From: Streptomyces sp. NBC_01788
GTDB taxonomy: Bacteria; Actinomycetota; Actinomycetes; Streptomycetales; Streptomycetaceae
DNA length: 64,000 nt
Reading direction: 5' to 3'
Assembly: GCF_035917575.1 (NCBI RefSeq)
Contig: NZ_CP109090.1
Location: 7,688,001 to 7,752,000, forward strand
Positions within the stretch are counted from its first letter, which is position 1, and each line of letters starts with the position of its first letter. Positions 54,707-63,300 of the stretch are shown piece after piece. Below the pieces are notes generated by a model. The model saw only the letters and a list, made by a program, of their open reading frames with translations, was not told the DNA's origin and searched no databases. Both the position numbers and the translations under genes were made by a program.

Positions 54707-56587
54707 TCACTCCGGGATGGACAGGGGCAGTTCGGCGATGATCGTGGCGCCCTCGGGATCGGTGCGGACGGTCAGGGTGCCGCCGATCTGTTCGACGCGC
54801 TCGTGCATGGACTGGATGCCGACGCCGGGTGTCCACGGCTCGGCGCAGCGGCCGGAGTCCGCGACGGTCACCCGCAGACGGCCGCTGCCGAGCAGCTCCA
54901 GGGTGAGCGTGGCGGTGGTCACGGCGGCGTGCCGGGCGATGTTGGTGACGGCCTCCACCGCCACCCTGTAGGCGGCGACCTCCACGGCCGCGGGAAGCTG
55001 CGGCAACTGCTCCGGGGCGTCGACCGTCACCGTGAGAGGGCTTCCGTCGGCGACCCGCAGCGGTGCGGTGCGCTGGCGGATGGCCTCGACGAGGCCGAGT
55101 TCGTCGAGGGCGCGGGGGCGCAGCCCGTAGACGATCCGCCGGATCTCGGTGATCGTGTCGCCCACGTCGGCGCGCAGCGCGCGAAGGGTCTCGACCGCGT
55201 GCTCGGGGTCGGTGGCGATGAGGTTGACGACCGCGTCCGCCGTGTAGGCGATGCCGGTCAGGGTCGGGCCGAGACCGTCGTGCAGGTCGCGGCGCATACG
55301 CCGCCGCTCCTCCTCCAGCGAGGTCACCGTGCGGCCCCTGGACAGGCGCAGTTGCTCGCTGAGCCGGGCCGCGTGCAGGGCCTGCGCCAGCGGGGCCGCG
55401 ACCAGGTCGAGCACCGCGGCGGCCGCTCGGGGCAGCCGCAGATGTCCCGGCGGCAGACCGACCACGAGATCGCCCACCTTCTCACCGTCCGCGCGCAGGG
55501 CGGTGACCTGGACGTGATCCGCGTCGACGGCGCCCGCGGTGGCGACCACGGTGTCCTCCTGGCGCAGCTCGATGCCGGGCACGCCGAGCGTCGTGCGCAG
55601 GGTGTGCAGCCACAGCGGGGGAGGGGCGCCGGCGGTCAGGTCCGTGCCGAGACGGGTCAGCGTCTCCACCGCGTCGGCCGACCGGCCGAACAGCATCTCG
55701 TCCATCACCGCCTCGACATGACGCCGGACCGGCTGGTACCCGGCGGCGATGGCGGCCGCCAGCAGCGGAGGCACACCCTTGTCCGGCCGGGCGCCCACCG
55801 CCATCTCCCAGACGGCGGCGATGCCCTCGTACACCGCGGCGCTCAGCGCGAGCATGACGATGAGGACGGCGGCGCCGCGCATCACCACCCGGACGTCCAC
55901 CGCGCGGGGCGCGACCAGCGCCACCGTGATGGCGCCCGGCAGCAGCAGGGACACCGCGCCGACCGTCAGCACGCCGGCCGGGAAGCCGAGCGTGAGGGAG
56001 TTGTCCACCGCGAACAGCAGCATCCCGGCCAGCGTCGTCCCGGCGGCGCCCAGCACCAGCCACAGCACGCGGCGCCGGTCGTCGCCGGAGGTGAGCTCGA
56101 ACAGCACCCAGGTGCCGGCGCACATCGCCGTCCCGGACGCCACCCCGGCCGCGATCAGCGCCGGTTCGCCGCCCGTCCGCGACGCGGCCGCGCAGCCCGC
56201 GCCGCAGAGGGCGATCGACGCCTCCGCCCAGCGCAGCGTCCGCGACACCGGCCGCGCCTCGACGACGCGGAGGGCGGCCAGCGGCACGGTGACCGTCGAG
56301 GCCAGCACCACCGGCACCACGGCGAGGTCCGGGACACCGGCCGCGGCCGCGAGCGGCGCGCTCAGCAGCGCCGCCGCGGACAGTCCGAGCAGCCGGGAGG
56401 CGGCCGAGGCGCCGCGCCGGGCGGTGACCAGGGTGTACGACGCCGTCAGTCCGAGGCCGACCACCAGGGCCCACAGGACCCATTGCTCGGACGGGGACGG
56501 CGGCGCCCACCACAGGGCGGCGAGCGCCGTGCCGGCGACCGGAGCGAGGGCCGCCCCGCGCAGGGCGGCCGGCGGGCGCGCGGTCAT
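54707..56587 (-). CDS. NarL-type sensor histidine kinase
   Basis: 626-residue kinase. About eight to ten predicted membrane helices fill residues 1-270; a GAF-like region follows, then a coiled coil and the HisKA_3 box RMRRDLHDGLGPTLTGIAYT (phospho-acceptor His) and a C-terminal HATPase (SMHERVEQIGGTLTVRTDPE). The ATG overlaps the stop of the upstream response regulator gene (ATGA at 56584-56587), so the pair is one system. The stimulus is unknown; the membrane-embedded sensor suggests an envelope or lipid cue. Confidence 0.92.
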   Translation of the reverse strand: MTARPPAALRGAALAPVAGTALAALWWAPPSPSEQWVLWALVVGLGLTASYTLVTARRGASAASRLLGLSAAALLSAPLAAAAGVPDLAVVPVVLASTVTVPLAALRVVEARPVSRTLRWAEASIALCGAGCAAASRTGGEPALIAAGVASGTAMCAGTWVLFELTSGDDRRRVLWLVLGAAGTTLAGMLLFAVDNSLTLGFPAGVLTVGAVSLLLPGAITVALVAPRAVDVRVVMRGAAVLIVMLALSAAVYEGIAAVWEMAVGARPDKGVPPLLAAAIAAGYQPVRRHVEAVMDEMLFGRSADAVETLTRLGTDLTAGAPPPLWLHTLRTTLGVPGIELRQEDTVVATAGAVDADHVQVTALRADGEKVGDLVVGLPPGHLRLPRAAAAVLDLVAAPLAQALHAARLSEQLRLSRGRTVTSLEEERRRMRRDLHDGLGPTLTGIAYTADAVVNLIATDPEHAVETLRALRADVGDTITEIRRIVYGLRPRALDELGLVEAIRQRTAPLRVADGSPLTVTVDAPEQLPQLPAAVEVAAYRVAVEAVTNIARHAAVTTATLTLELLGSGRLRVTVADSGRCAEPWTPGVGIQSMHERVEQIGGTLTVRTDPEGATIIAELPLSIPE

Positions 56588-57258
56588 GAGGCGGGGCCGG
56601 ACGTGTCGTCACCCAGTCCCCGCTCGCGGGCGAGCAGGATGGCCTCGGTCCGGCCGCTCACCCCCAGCTTGGCGAAGACGGCGGACAGATGGTTCGCGAC
56701 GGTCTTGACGGCCAGTTCCAGCTCGGCCGCGACCCGTGCGTTGCCGTGGCCGCGTGCCACCCGGTCGAGGATCTCCCGTTCGCGTACGGTCAGTTCGGGG
56801 AATGGGTCGGCAGGCCGGGGCGGCGGCCCCACCTGGCCGAGCAGGCGGGCCGCCACGCCCGGCGCGATGACGAACTGTCCGGCCGCCACCGACCGGATGG
56901 TGGTCAGGATCTCCTCCTGCTGGGCGCCCTTGAGGAGATAGCCGCGGGCCCCGGCGCGCAGCGCCGACAGCACCGTCTCGTCGTCCTCGTACATGGTGAC
57001 GACGAGCACCGCGACGTCGGGCAGCAGCGCGGTCAGCCGCCGGGTGGCCTCCACCCCGTCCATGGCCGGCATCCGGATGTCCATCACGACCACGTCCGGA
57101 CGGCTCAACTGCGCCTCGCGCAGTGCCTCTTCGCCGGTCGCCGCCTCCGCCACCACCTCCACCCCCGCCAGCGAGGTCAGCAGGGCGCTCATCCCGCGCC
57201 GTACTACGGGATGGTCGTCGGCGATGAGCACCCGGATGGGACGGGCCGCGGAGGTCAT
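56584..57258 (-). CDS. NarL/LuxR-type response regulator
   Basis: 224-residue two-domain regulator. Receiver domain with phospho-acceptor Asp in DVVVMDIRMPAMDGV and the Lys in GYLLKGAQQEE; C-terminal LuxR HTH with PELTVREREILDRVARGHGN and TVANHLSAVFAKLGVSGR. Translationally coupled to the kinase; in this operon it precedes the kinase. Start ATG 57258 has a short leader from the divergent gene at 57437. Confidence 0.94.
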   Translation of the reverse strand: MTSAARPIRVLIADDHPVVRRGMSALLTSLAGVEVVAEAATGEEALREAQLSRPDVVVMDIRMPAMDGVEATRRLTALLPDVAVLVVTMYEDDETVLSALRAGARGYLLKGAQQEEILTTIRSVAAGQFVIAPGVAARLLGQVGPPPRPADPFPELTVREREILDRVARGHGNARVAAELELAVKTVANHLSAVFAKLGVSGRTEAILLARERGLGDDTSGPAS

Positions 57259-57436
57259 GTCCCGATGATGGCCGAGACCGGTTCCCGTCGGGGAGGCTCT
57301 TCTCCCAGGACGTACGGGAAAACCTCCCTGCCGCCGGGGACGAACCACCGATGCGTGCCGGAACTCGGCTGCCGCATGCTCGCCGCACCGGGTCGCCGCA
57401 CCGGCGGCCCCCCGACTCCCCGAGACAGGAGCCCAG

Positions 57437-57850
57437 ATGAGCCCGAACAGCCCTTCCGGAACCGTTCCCGGCCTCACCCGCAAGAACAAGGTGGGCCTCG
57501 TCCTCGCGGGCCTGCTGGGCCTGCTCGACATGACCAACTTCGTCACGCTCCCGGAGCCCGACGCGGACACCCAGGGTCCGCCGATGGCCGTCGGCATCGC
57601 CGACGGCGTGCTCGGCGTGATCACGGTGCTCGCGGTCGTCTACACCTGGCGCACGCTGAACCGGACGGGTTCCCGCGTCGTGGCGGGCTCCCGGATCGTG
57701 TCGGTGGTCTCGGCCCTGCCGGCGTTCTTCGTCAGCGGCGTCCCGGCCGCGGTGGTCGCCCTGGTCGCCGTGTTCACGATCCTCAGCGTCGTCGTCATCG
57801 CCCTCGTCCTGACCCGCCCGGCCCCAGAGGCCGAGGCCGGCACCGCCTGA
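57437..57850 (+). CDS. Small integral membrane protein
   Basis: 137-residue protein with three to four membrane helices (VGLVLAGLLGLLDMTNFVTL; GVLGVITVLAVVYTWRTL; FFVSGVPAAVVALVAVFTIL). Divergent from the two-component operon at 57258 across 178 bp, so it is a candidate target or sensor partner of that system. Family not recognised. Confidence 0.75.
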   Translation: MSPNSPSGTVPGLTRKNKVGLVLAGLLGLLDMTNFVTLPEPDADTQGPPMAVGIADGVLGVITVLAVVYTWRTLNRTGSRVVAGSRIVSVVSALPAFFVSGVPAAVVALVAVFTILSVVVIALVLTRPAPEAEAGTA

Positions 57851-57884
57851 CCGGCTCCGGGGCACGTCGTGCCGCTCGCACGCC

Positions 57885-57927
57885 GGGGACGCATCCGCCA
57901 CCGCAGGGGAGCGGCGGATGCGTCCCC
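57885..57927 (+). terminator. Terminator of the membrane-protein gene
   Basis: GGGGACGCATCCGCC pairs perfectly with GGCGGATGCGTCCCC over 15 bp with a 13-base loop, 35 bp past the stop. Confidence 0.85.
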
Positions 57928-57968
57928 GTGCGGTACCGGCCGGGCCGCTCATGGACGCCACGAACGCC

Positions 57969-58005
57969 GTACGCGCCCGACACCAGGGGGGAGTCGGGCG
58001 CGTAC
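57969..58005 (-). terminator. Terminator of the conservon operon
   Basis: GTACGCGCCCGAC pairs with GTCGGGCGCGTAC over 13 bp with an 11-base loop, 14 bp beyond the enoyl-CoA hydratase stop on the minus strand. Back to back with the preceding terminator. Confidence 0.85.
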
Positions 58006-58018
58006 GGGCGGAAACGGT

Positions 58019-58807
58019 TCAGCGCCGGGCCGCCGCCCGGCCCTGGCTGAGCTGTGCGGTGAGGAGATGCGCGTCGAGCAGCGCGACGTCGGCGGTGCGG
58101 TCCGCCCGCGCGTAGCCGGCGAGCATGCGCTTGGTGAGGGTCAGGGCCTCCGGCGCGCGCCGCACGAGGGGCCTGACCCAGGCGTCGACGACCGCGTCCA
58201 GCTCCTCCACCGGCGCGACCTTGTGCAGCAGACCGAGCCGATGGGCGGTGCCGGCGTCGAACGGCTCACAGGTGAGCATGAGTTCGCGGATCCTGGCGGA
58301 CCCGCCCTCGGCGACCAGGCGGCCCATGGCACCTCCCCAGGCGGGCGGCAGCCCGAGGGCGATCTCCGGCATGCGGAACCGGCAGGTGTCCGCACCGGCG
58401 CGCAGGTCGCAGAAGGAGGCCAGCGCCAGTCCGGCGCCCACGACCTTGCCGTGGAGCCTGGCGATGGTCACCGCGTGCGAGTTCTCCAGGGCGTCGCACA
58501 CCCGGTAGGCCTTGTCCACGATGCGCCGCATGGCGCCGCCGGTCGGGTCCTCCGTCAGGGCCGCCTGGAACTCGTCGCGATCGGCGCCGAGACAGAAGTC
58601 GTCGCCCACCGCCGACAGCAGCAGGACCCGGATGTCGGGCCGGTCATGAAGGCTGTTGAGCAGCGAGACGAGGTCGTCGAGAGCGGCGACCGTCAGCGAG
58701 CTGTCCTGCGCCGACGGGTTGAGCGCGACCCGGAGGACCGGCCCGTCCTGCTCGACCCGTATCGCCTTGTAGGGGAAGTTGTCGAAGGTATTTGTCATTT
58801 CGATCAT
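58019..58807 (-). CDS. Enoyl-CoA hydratase/isomerase-like protein of the conservon operon
   Basis: 262-residue crotonase. Oxyanion-hole and CoA-binding regions are SAVGDDFCLGADRDEF and ARLHGKVVGAGLALASFCDL; it keeps the fold but uses Asp and Phe near the usual catalytic Glu positions, so activity is uncertain. The ATG at 58807 overlaps the P450 stop (ATGA); ATG 58798 is an alternative. It is the last gene of the cvn operon, downstream of two P450s, suggesting an acyl-CoA or acyl-carrier substrate in the same pathway. Confidence 0.8.
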   Translation of the reverse strand: MIEMTNTFDNFPYKAIRVEQDGPVLRVALNPSAQDSSLTVAALDDLVSLLNSLHDRPDIRVLLLSAVGDDFCLGADRDEFQAALTEDPTGGAMRRIVDKAYRVCDALENSHAVTIARLHGKVVGAGLALASFCDLRAGADTCRFRMPEIALGLPPAWGGAMGRLVAEGGSARIRELMLTCEPFDAGTAHRLGLLHKVAPVEELDAVVDAWVRPLVRRAPEALTLTKRMLAGYARADRTADVALLDAHLLTAQLSQGRAAARR

Positions 58808-60051
58808 ATGAGAGCGACATCCAGGTTCAGCGGGCGCCGGAACGCCACGCGCGGCGCCCACGTCGGTTGGCGCACGAGCGTGAGCCGCGGGAAGCGCCTG
58901 ACCACGTGGTGCAGGAGGGTCTGGGCCTCCATCCGGGCCAGGGGCGCGCCGAGGCAGTAGTGAATGCCGCCGCTGAAGGCCAGGTGCGCCGGTTTGCGGT
59001 GCATGTTGAACAGTTCGGCGTCCTTGTGCTTGGCGGGGTCGCGGTTGGCGGCCCCCACCATGAGGTGGACCATCTCGTCCTTGCGCACCTCGACACCGCC
59101 CAGCTCGGTGTCCCTGGAGGAGACACGGCTGATCACATGCGTGGGCGGGTCATAGCGCAACGACTCCTCCACGGCGGCCGGCACGAGGTCGGGGTGGATG
59201 GTCAGCCGGTCCCACTGCCTGGGGTGCTCGAGGACCAGCAGGGTCATGGTCGACAACAGGGTGGACGTCGTCTCCAGGGCTGCCAGCAGCACGAAGAGCG
59301 CCAGGAAGTAGACGGCCTCGTCCGCCCTGTCCTGGTCGCTCTCCATGGCGTCCCAGAGCTTGATCCAGCGCGATACGGGGTCGTCGCCCGGGTGGGCGCG
59401 CCGCTCGCGCACCAGGTCGAGGAAGTAGGCACGCAGTTCGGCCGTGGCCGCGTCGGACAGCGCCAGCTGACTGGCCGAGGGCAGCAACTCCTGCGTGAAG
59501 ACCTGGTCGTGGGTCAGCTCGCGCAGCCGGGGGAAGTCGGCGCTCGGCAGGCCCAGCCAGTGCCCGATCGTGGCGACCGGCAGCTCCTCGCTGACCAGGG
59601 CGTTGAAATCGGCCTCACCGTCGCGCAGCCGGACGGCGAGGGAGTCCATGAGCTGGCCCGTGATGCGGCCGACCGTGCCGCGTATCTCCTCCATGGAGGT
59701 GCGGTCGAACATGCCGGCCGACCGGCGCACCCAGGTGTGTTCGGGGGGATTGAGGGCGGGCAGCGTCCTGCTCATCTCACGGGAGGAGGGGGCAGTCCAA
59801 CGGGTGCCGTCGCCCTGCTGTTCTCGCCAGCGGGCGTCCGGTTCCAACCAGTCCCGGCTGCGCAGGACCTGATCGCACAGGTCGAAGCGCGTGACGAGAT
59901 GACCTCCCCATGGCGCTGCGACGACTCCGCCCCTCGACCGAAGTTCCGCGTAGATCGGAAAGGGGTTGGCCTGGCCCTTCGCTGTCCGAAGACGAGAGAA
60001 GAGAGAGACCGCAAAACGTCTGTCGGGGGGCGGAGTTACCGCTGTCTCCAC
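58804..60051 (-). CDS. Cytochrome P450 (second of the conservon operon)
   Basis: 415-residue class I soluble P450. The K-helix ExxR is intact (Glu296 to Arg299 in VEESLRYDPP), and the heme loop AFSGGIHYCLGAPLARME has the axial Cys366. The I-helix reads LLAALETTSTL, with Glu260-Thr261 standing in for the usual acid-alcohol pair. It likely uses ferredoxin and ferredoxin reductase encoded elsewhere. It follows the CvnE P450 by 89 bp and overlaps the enoyl-CoA hydratase by 4 bp, so it is part of the operon. Confidence 0.92.
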   Translation of the reverse strand: METAVTPPPDRRFAVSLFSRLRTAKGQANPFPIYAELRSRGGVVAAPWGGHLVTRFDLCDQVLRSRDWLEPDARWREQQGDGTRWTAPSSREMSRTLPALNPPEHTWVRRSAGMFDRTSMEEIRGTVGRITGQLMDSLAVRLRDGEADFNALVSEELPVATIGHWLGLPSADFPRLRELTHDQVFTQELLPSASQLALSDAATAELRAYFLDLVRERRAHPGDDPVSRWIKLWDAMESDQDRADEAVYFLALFVLLAALETTSTLLSTMTLLVLEHPRQWDRLTIHPDLVPAAVEESLRYDPPTHVISRVSSRDTELGGVEVRKDEMVHLMVGAANRDPAKHKDAELFNMHRKPAHLAFSGGIHYCLGAPLARMEAQTLLHHVVRRFPRLTLVRQPTWAPRVAFRRPLNLDVALI

Positions 60052-60140
60052 GACGGCTCCTTTCTAGGCATCAGCCGCCATGCATACCCCAGCGGTGGCT
60101 TGAACATACGAAATGACTATGCGCGCCGGGGTTGCCTTCG

Positions 60141-61505
60141 TCACTCCCCTCGGGTCCATGCCAGGAAGCGGCTGAACATGCCCGCCTTGGGCTTGGCCGC
60201 GGACGTCGCCGCAGGCCGCGGCGCTGCGGCGGTGGCCATCGGCGTCGCCGGAGCGGCCGTCTGCGGCGTCTGCGCCTGTGCGGGCGTCGGCGCCACGACC
60301 CGGGGCGTGAACCGGACAGGAAGGGCGACCAGCGAACGGCTCCACGGGGCCGGAACCCAGCTCAAGTCCTTGAACGGTACACGAACTTCGACGTCCGGCA
60401 GCCGGTTGAGGAGGGACTCGACGGCCGTGACCGCGATCATGAACGCCGGGTCCTTGGCCGGGCAGGCGTGCGGGCCCGCCCCGAAGGCCAGATGCGCCTT
60501 CGCGCTGAGCTGCTCACGGTGTTCGGCCAGCCGGGGATCGGTGTTGGCCGCCGCGAACGAGATGAGGACCGGGTCGTTCGCCCTGAGCGTTCTGCCGCCC
60601 AGCTCCACGTCGTGCGTCGGGTAGTGGGCCGCGTAGTTGGCGATCGGCGCGTAGTTCCACAGGACCCGGGTGACGGCGTCCTCGATCGGCAGCCCGGCCT
60701 GCCACTCCTCGTCGAGGATCAGCGCGCTGCTCGTGCCGATGGCCGCCGCCAGAGGAGCGGTGCCACCGGACAGCAGGGTCACCAGCTGGTGCAGCACCTC
60801 CTCGTCGGTCAGCCCCGCGCCGTGCTCCATCAGACGCGTGGTCAGGTCCTGTCCGGGCCGGCGCCGCTTGAGGGCGATCAGCTCGGAGAGCGCCTCGCCC
60901 AGCACCTGGTCGGCGTTGGGGGTGCCGTCGAAGATGCCGCTGATGCCGACGATGACACGGTCGCCGATCTCCGGCGGGCAGCCGAACAGGTCGCTGAAGA
61001 CCAGCAGCGGCAGCGGCTGGGCGTAGTCGGCCATCAACTCGGCCTGTCCGAGGCGGTCGGTGCTGAACCGGCTGATCAGGTAGTCGGCCGACTGCTGGGT
61101 CTGCCGCACCAGTTGAAGCTCGTTGACGCTGGCCAGGGAGTCCGTGACCGCCTGGCGCAGCCGGGCGTGCGCCGCGCCGTCACTGAACAGCGCGTTGGGC
61201 CGGTACCCCATCATCGGCAGCGCCGGGCTGTCCTCGGGGACACGCCCCTGGTTCAGCGCGTTCCAGCGCCGCGAGTCCCGGACGAACGAGGCGGGGTTCT
61301 GCAGGATGTACAGCGCGGCGTCGTAGCTGGTGACCAGCTCGACCTGGACGTCCGGGGCGACGTCGACCGGCGCGCTCGGACCGAGGGAGCGCAGGTACTC
61401 GTAGTGGCTGTCGGGATCGGAGCCGAACTGAGGCCCGTAGAACGGGACGTTGGCGTGGGCGGGGCAGCCGGGCGGCGGCCCCTGTATGCCGGGACGCTGC
61501 TGCAT
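60141..61505 (-). CDS. cvnE: Atypical cytochrome P450 of the conservon (CvnE, CYP157-like)
   Basis: 454-residue P450-fold protein. The heme loop AFGAGPHACPAKDPAF with Cys348 is present, but the K-helix ExxR is missing: residues 279-283 read TRVLW, so both the Glu and the Arg are replaced, as in CYP157 enzymes (which have EQSLW). The I-helix is also unusual (LLSGGTAPLAAA). A Pro/Ala-rich tail (about 400-440) follows the fold. It starts 11 bp after the cvnD stop, in the position of CvnE. Function in conservons is unknown, perhaps redox sensing. Confidence 0.92.
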   Translation of the reverse strand: MQQRPGIQGPPPGCPAHANVPFYGPQFGSDPDSHYEYLRSLGPSAPVDVAPDVQVELVTSYDAALYILQNPASFVRDSRRWNALNQGRVPEDSPALPMMGYRPNALFSDGAAHARLRQAVTDSLASVNELQLVRQTQQSADYLISRFSTDRLGQAELMADYAQPLPLLVFSDLFGCPPEIGDRVIVGISGIFDGTPNADQVLGEALSELIALKRRRPGQDLTTRLMEHGAGLTDEEVLHQLVTLLSGGTAPLAAAIGTSSALILDEEWQAGLPIEDAVTRVLWNYAPIANYAAHYPTHDVELGGRTLRANDPVLISFAAANTDPRLAEHREQLSAKAHLAFGAGPHACPAKDPAFMIAVTAVESLLNRLPDVEVRVPFKDLSWVPAPWSRSLVALPVRFTPRVVAPTPAQAQTPQTAAPATPMATAAAPRPAATSAAKPKAGMFSRFLAWTRGE

Positions 61506-61516
61506 GGGCGGTGCTC

Positions 61517-62077
61517 CTAAGAGATGAGGGACAGAAGGTGGTGCACGAGGGTGATGAGGGCCTGCGCCGCCGAGTTCTGGTCCCGTACGTCACAGGCGAC
61601 GACGGGGGTCTCCGCGGACAGGTTCAGGGCCTCGCGCACCTCCGTGAGCGGGTAGTCGGTGGTGCCTTCGAAGTGGTTGACACCGATGGCGTAGGTCAGG
61701 CCGAAGCGTTCGACCAGGTCGAGGACCGGGAAGGACTCGGAGAGCCGCTCGGGGTCGACCAGGACCAGGGCGCCGAGGGCACCCCGGGACAGCTCTTCCC
61801 ACATCTCCTTGAAGCGTTCCTGACCGGGCGTTCCGAAGAGGTAGAGCACCACCTCGTCGCTGATGGTCAGTCGGCCGAAGTCCATGGCGACCGTCGTGGT
61901 CGTCTTGTCCGGAGTTCCCGACAGGTCGTCAAATCCCACACTCGCTTCGGTGATCTCCTCTTCGGTCCGCAAAGGCTCGATCTCGGAGATACTTCCGATG
62001 CACGTGGTCTTCCCGACTCCGAAGTGGCCCACCACAAGGATCTTGACCGCGGTGGAGACGGCTGAATCCAGGTACAC
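61517..62077 (-). CDS. cvnD: CvnD GTPase
   Basis: 186-residue Ras/MglA-like small GTPase. The P-loop is VVGHFGVGKTTCIGS; VYLDSAVSTAVKILVVGHFG opens from a GTG start at 62077; LFGTPGQERFKEMWEELSRG is the switch II/DxxG-like motif and GALVLVDPERLSESFPVLDL the following strand and helix. It acts with CvnA-C as a G-protein-coupled-like switch in streptomycete signalling. Three bases separate it from cvnC. Confidence 0.95.
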   Translation of the reverse strand: MYLDSAVSTAVKILVVGHFGVGKTTCIGSISEIEPLRTEEEITEASVGFDDLSGTPDKTTTTVAMDFGRLTISDEVVLYLFGTPGQERFKEMWEELSRGALGALVLVDPERLSESFPVLDLVERFGLTYAIGVNHFEGTTDYPLTEVREALNLSAETPVVACDVRDQNSAAQALITLVHHLLSLIS

Positions 62078-62080
62078 GTA

Positions 62081-62458
62081 TCACGCTCCGAATCGGGCTT
62101 TGAGGCCATCGAGTACCGCGCTGAGGATTTCCCGATCGACACGTTCGGCACGGGGGACGGGCTTCCTCGTGATGATGAGGCCGCCGTCCTCCAACTCCGC
62201 CAGAAGAATCCGGACGATCCCCAGCGGCAGGTGAGTATGGGCGGCCACTTCCGCGACGGACAGAAAACCGTCCGTGACCATCTCCAGAACCTGGCCCGCC
62301 TCCGGGGAAAGCATGCGGCCGACGGCGGAGACGCCGTCCTCCGCGGACACCAGGGTGGTGCGCTCGTAGGCGTGGTCCGGGGGCAGGGAACGCCCGTTCG
62401 TGACCACGAACAGAGGCACTAAGGCCGAGGTCAGCTCGAGATCGGGCTCATCGCTCAC
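62081..62458 (-). CDS. cvnC: CvnC, DUF742 DNA-binding-like protein
   Basis: 125-residue DUF742 protein. A winged-helix-like segment GFLSVAEVAAHTHLPLGIVR ILLAELEDGG dominates the C-terminal half, preceded by PPDHAYERTTLVSAE. GTG start at 62458 overlaps the cvnB stop (GTGA). In conservons CvnC joins CvnA, CvnB and CvnD in a membrane-associated complex. Confidence 0.93.
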   Translation of the reverse strand: MSDEPDLELTSALVPLFVVTNGRSLPPDHAYERTTLVSAEDGVSAVGRMLSPEAGQVLEMVTDGFLSVAEVAAHTHLPLGIVRILLAELEDGGLIITRKPVPRAERVDREILSAVLDGLKARFGA

Positions 62459-63300
62459 TTGCTGCTCACCGCCCCTTGTGGTGACAGATGCTCGCTCAGC
62501 CGGGGCACCACCTGGTGCAGCCGGGTCGTGAACTCCTCGATGTCGGCCTCGTGGTCGGCCGCCGCGGCCAGGAAGGCGCCCTGACCGGCCGAGATCAGGA
62601 AGATCCAGCCGTGCTGGAACTCGATCACCGTCTGCCGCCACTTGGCGTGCTCGTGCACCCCGGCGAACTGCGAGGTGGCGCGGCTGTAGGCGTGGATGCC
62701 GGTCATGGCCGCCGAGATCGTGTCCGCCAGGTCCTGGCTCATGCCCGTGGTGGCACCGCGGGGCAGGCCGTCGGCGCCCAGCAGCACCGCGTGACGGGCG
62801 CCCCGCACCTGGTTGACCGCCTCGTCCAGGTCGGCGATCAGAACGCCGGTTCCCCGCCTGTCGCCCATCTGGCTCCCGGCACGGCCGGAACGCTCCGCCG
62901 CGGCCTCCGCGTTGACCCGGGGAGGCGAGGTGAGGTTGTTGCCGAGCCTGGCGACGAGCCGGTGCATGCGGAAGGAGATCTGCTGCATGTCGACGTCGGG
63001 CGCCGCGGCCGCGGCGAGGTAGGCACCCTGCCCCGCCCCGATCAGGAAGATCCAGCCGTGGGAGAACTCGATGATCGTCTGGTTCCACTGCCTGTCCTCG
63101 CCCGGACCGGCGAAGTGGGAGGTCGCCCGGCTCAGTGCCTGCATCCCCGCCATGGCGGCGGATATGGTGCGCACGTCCTTCTCCGACATCCCGTCGGTAG
63201 CGCCGCGGGGAAGACCGTCTGCGGACAGCAGAACAGCGTGCCGCGCCTTCGGCACGTTGCTCACGATGTCCTCGAGCATCCACGACAGGTCGTTGGTCAT
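62455..63300 (-). CDS. cvnB: CvnB with two fused roadblock/LC7 domains
   Basis: 281-residue protein, twice the normal CvnB length. Two homologous roadblock domains occupy about residues 1-120 and 150-270; matched blocks are KARHAVLLSADGLPRGATDG and GARHAVLLGADGLPRGATTG, and EFSHGWIFLIGAGQGAYLAA and EFQHGWIFLISAGQGAFLAA, joined by a 30-residue Ala/Gly/Arg linker. Roadblock proteins dimerise; this would make a covalent pseudo-dimer. Overlaps cvnA (ATGA) and cvnC (GTGA). Confidence 0.95.
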   Translation of the reverse strand: MTNDLSWMLEDIVSNVPKARHAVLLSADGLPRGATDGMSEKDVRTISAAMAGMQALSRATSHFAGPGEDRQWNQTIIEFSHGWIFLIGAGQGAYLAAAAAPDVDMQQISFRMHRLVARLGNNLTSPPRVNAEAAAERSGRAGSQMGDRRGTGVLIADLDEAVNQVRGARHAVLLGADGLPRGATTGMSQDLADTISAAMTGIHAYSRATSQFAGVHEHAKWRQTVIEFQHGWIFLISAGQGAFLAAAADHEADIEEFTTRLHQVVPRLSEHLSPQGAVSSK

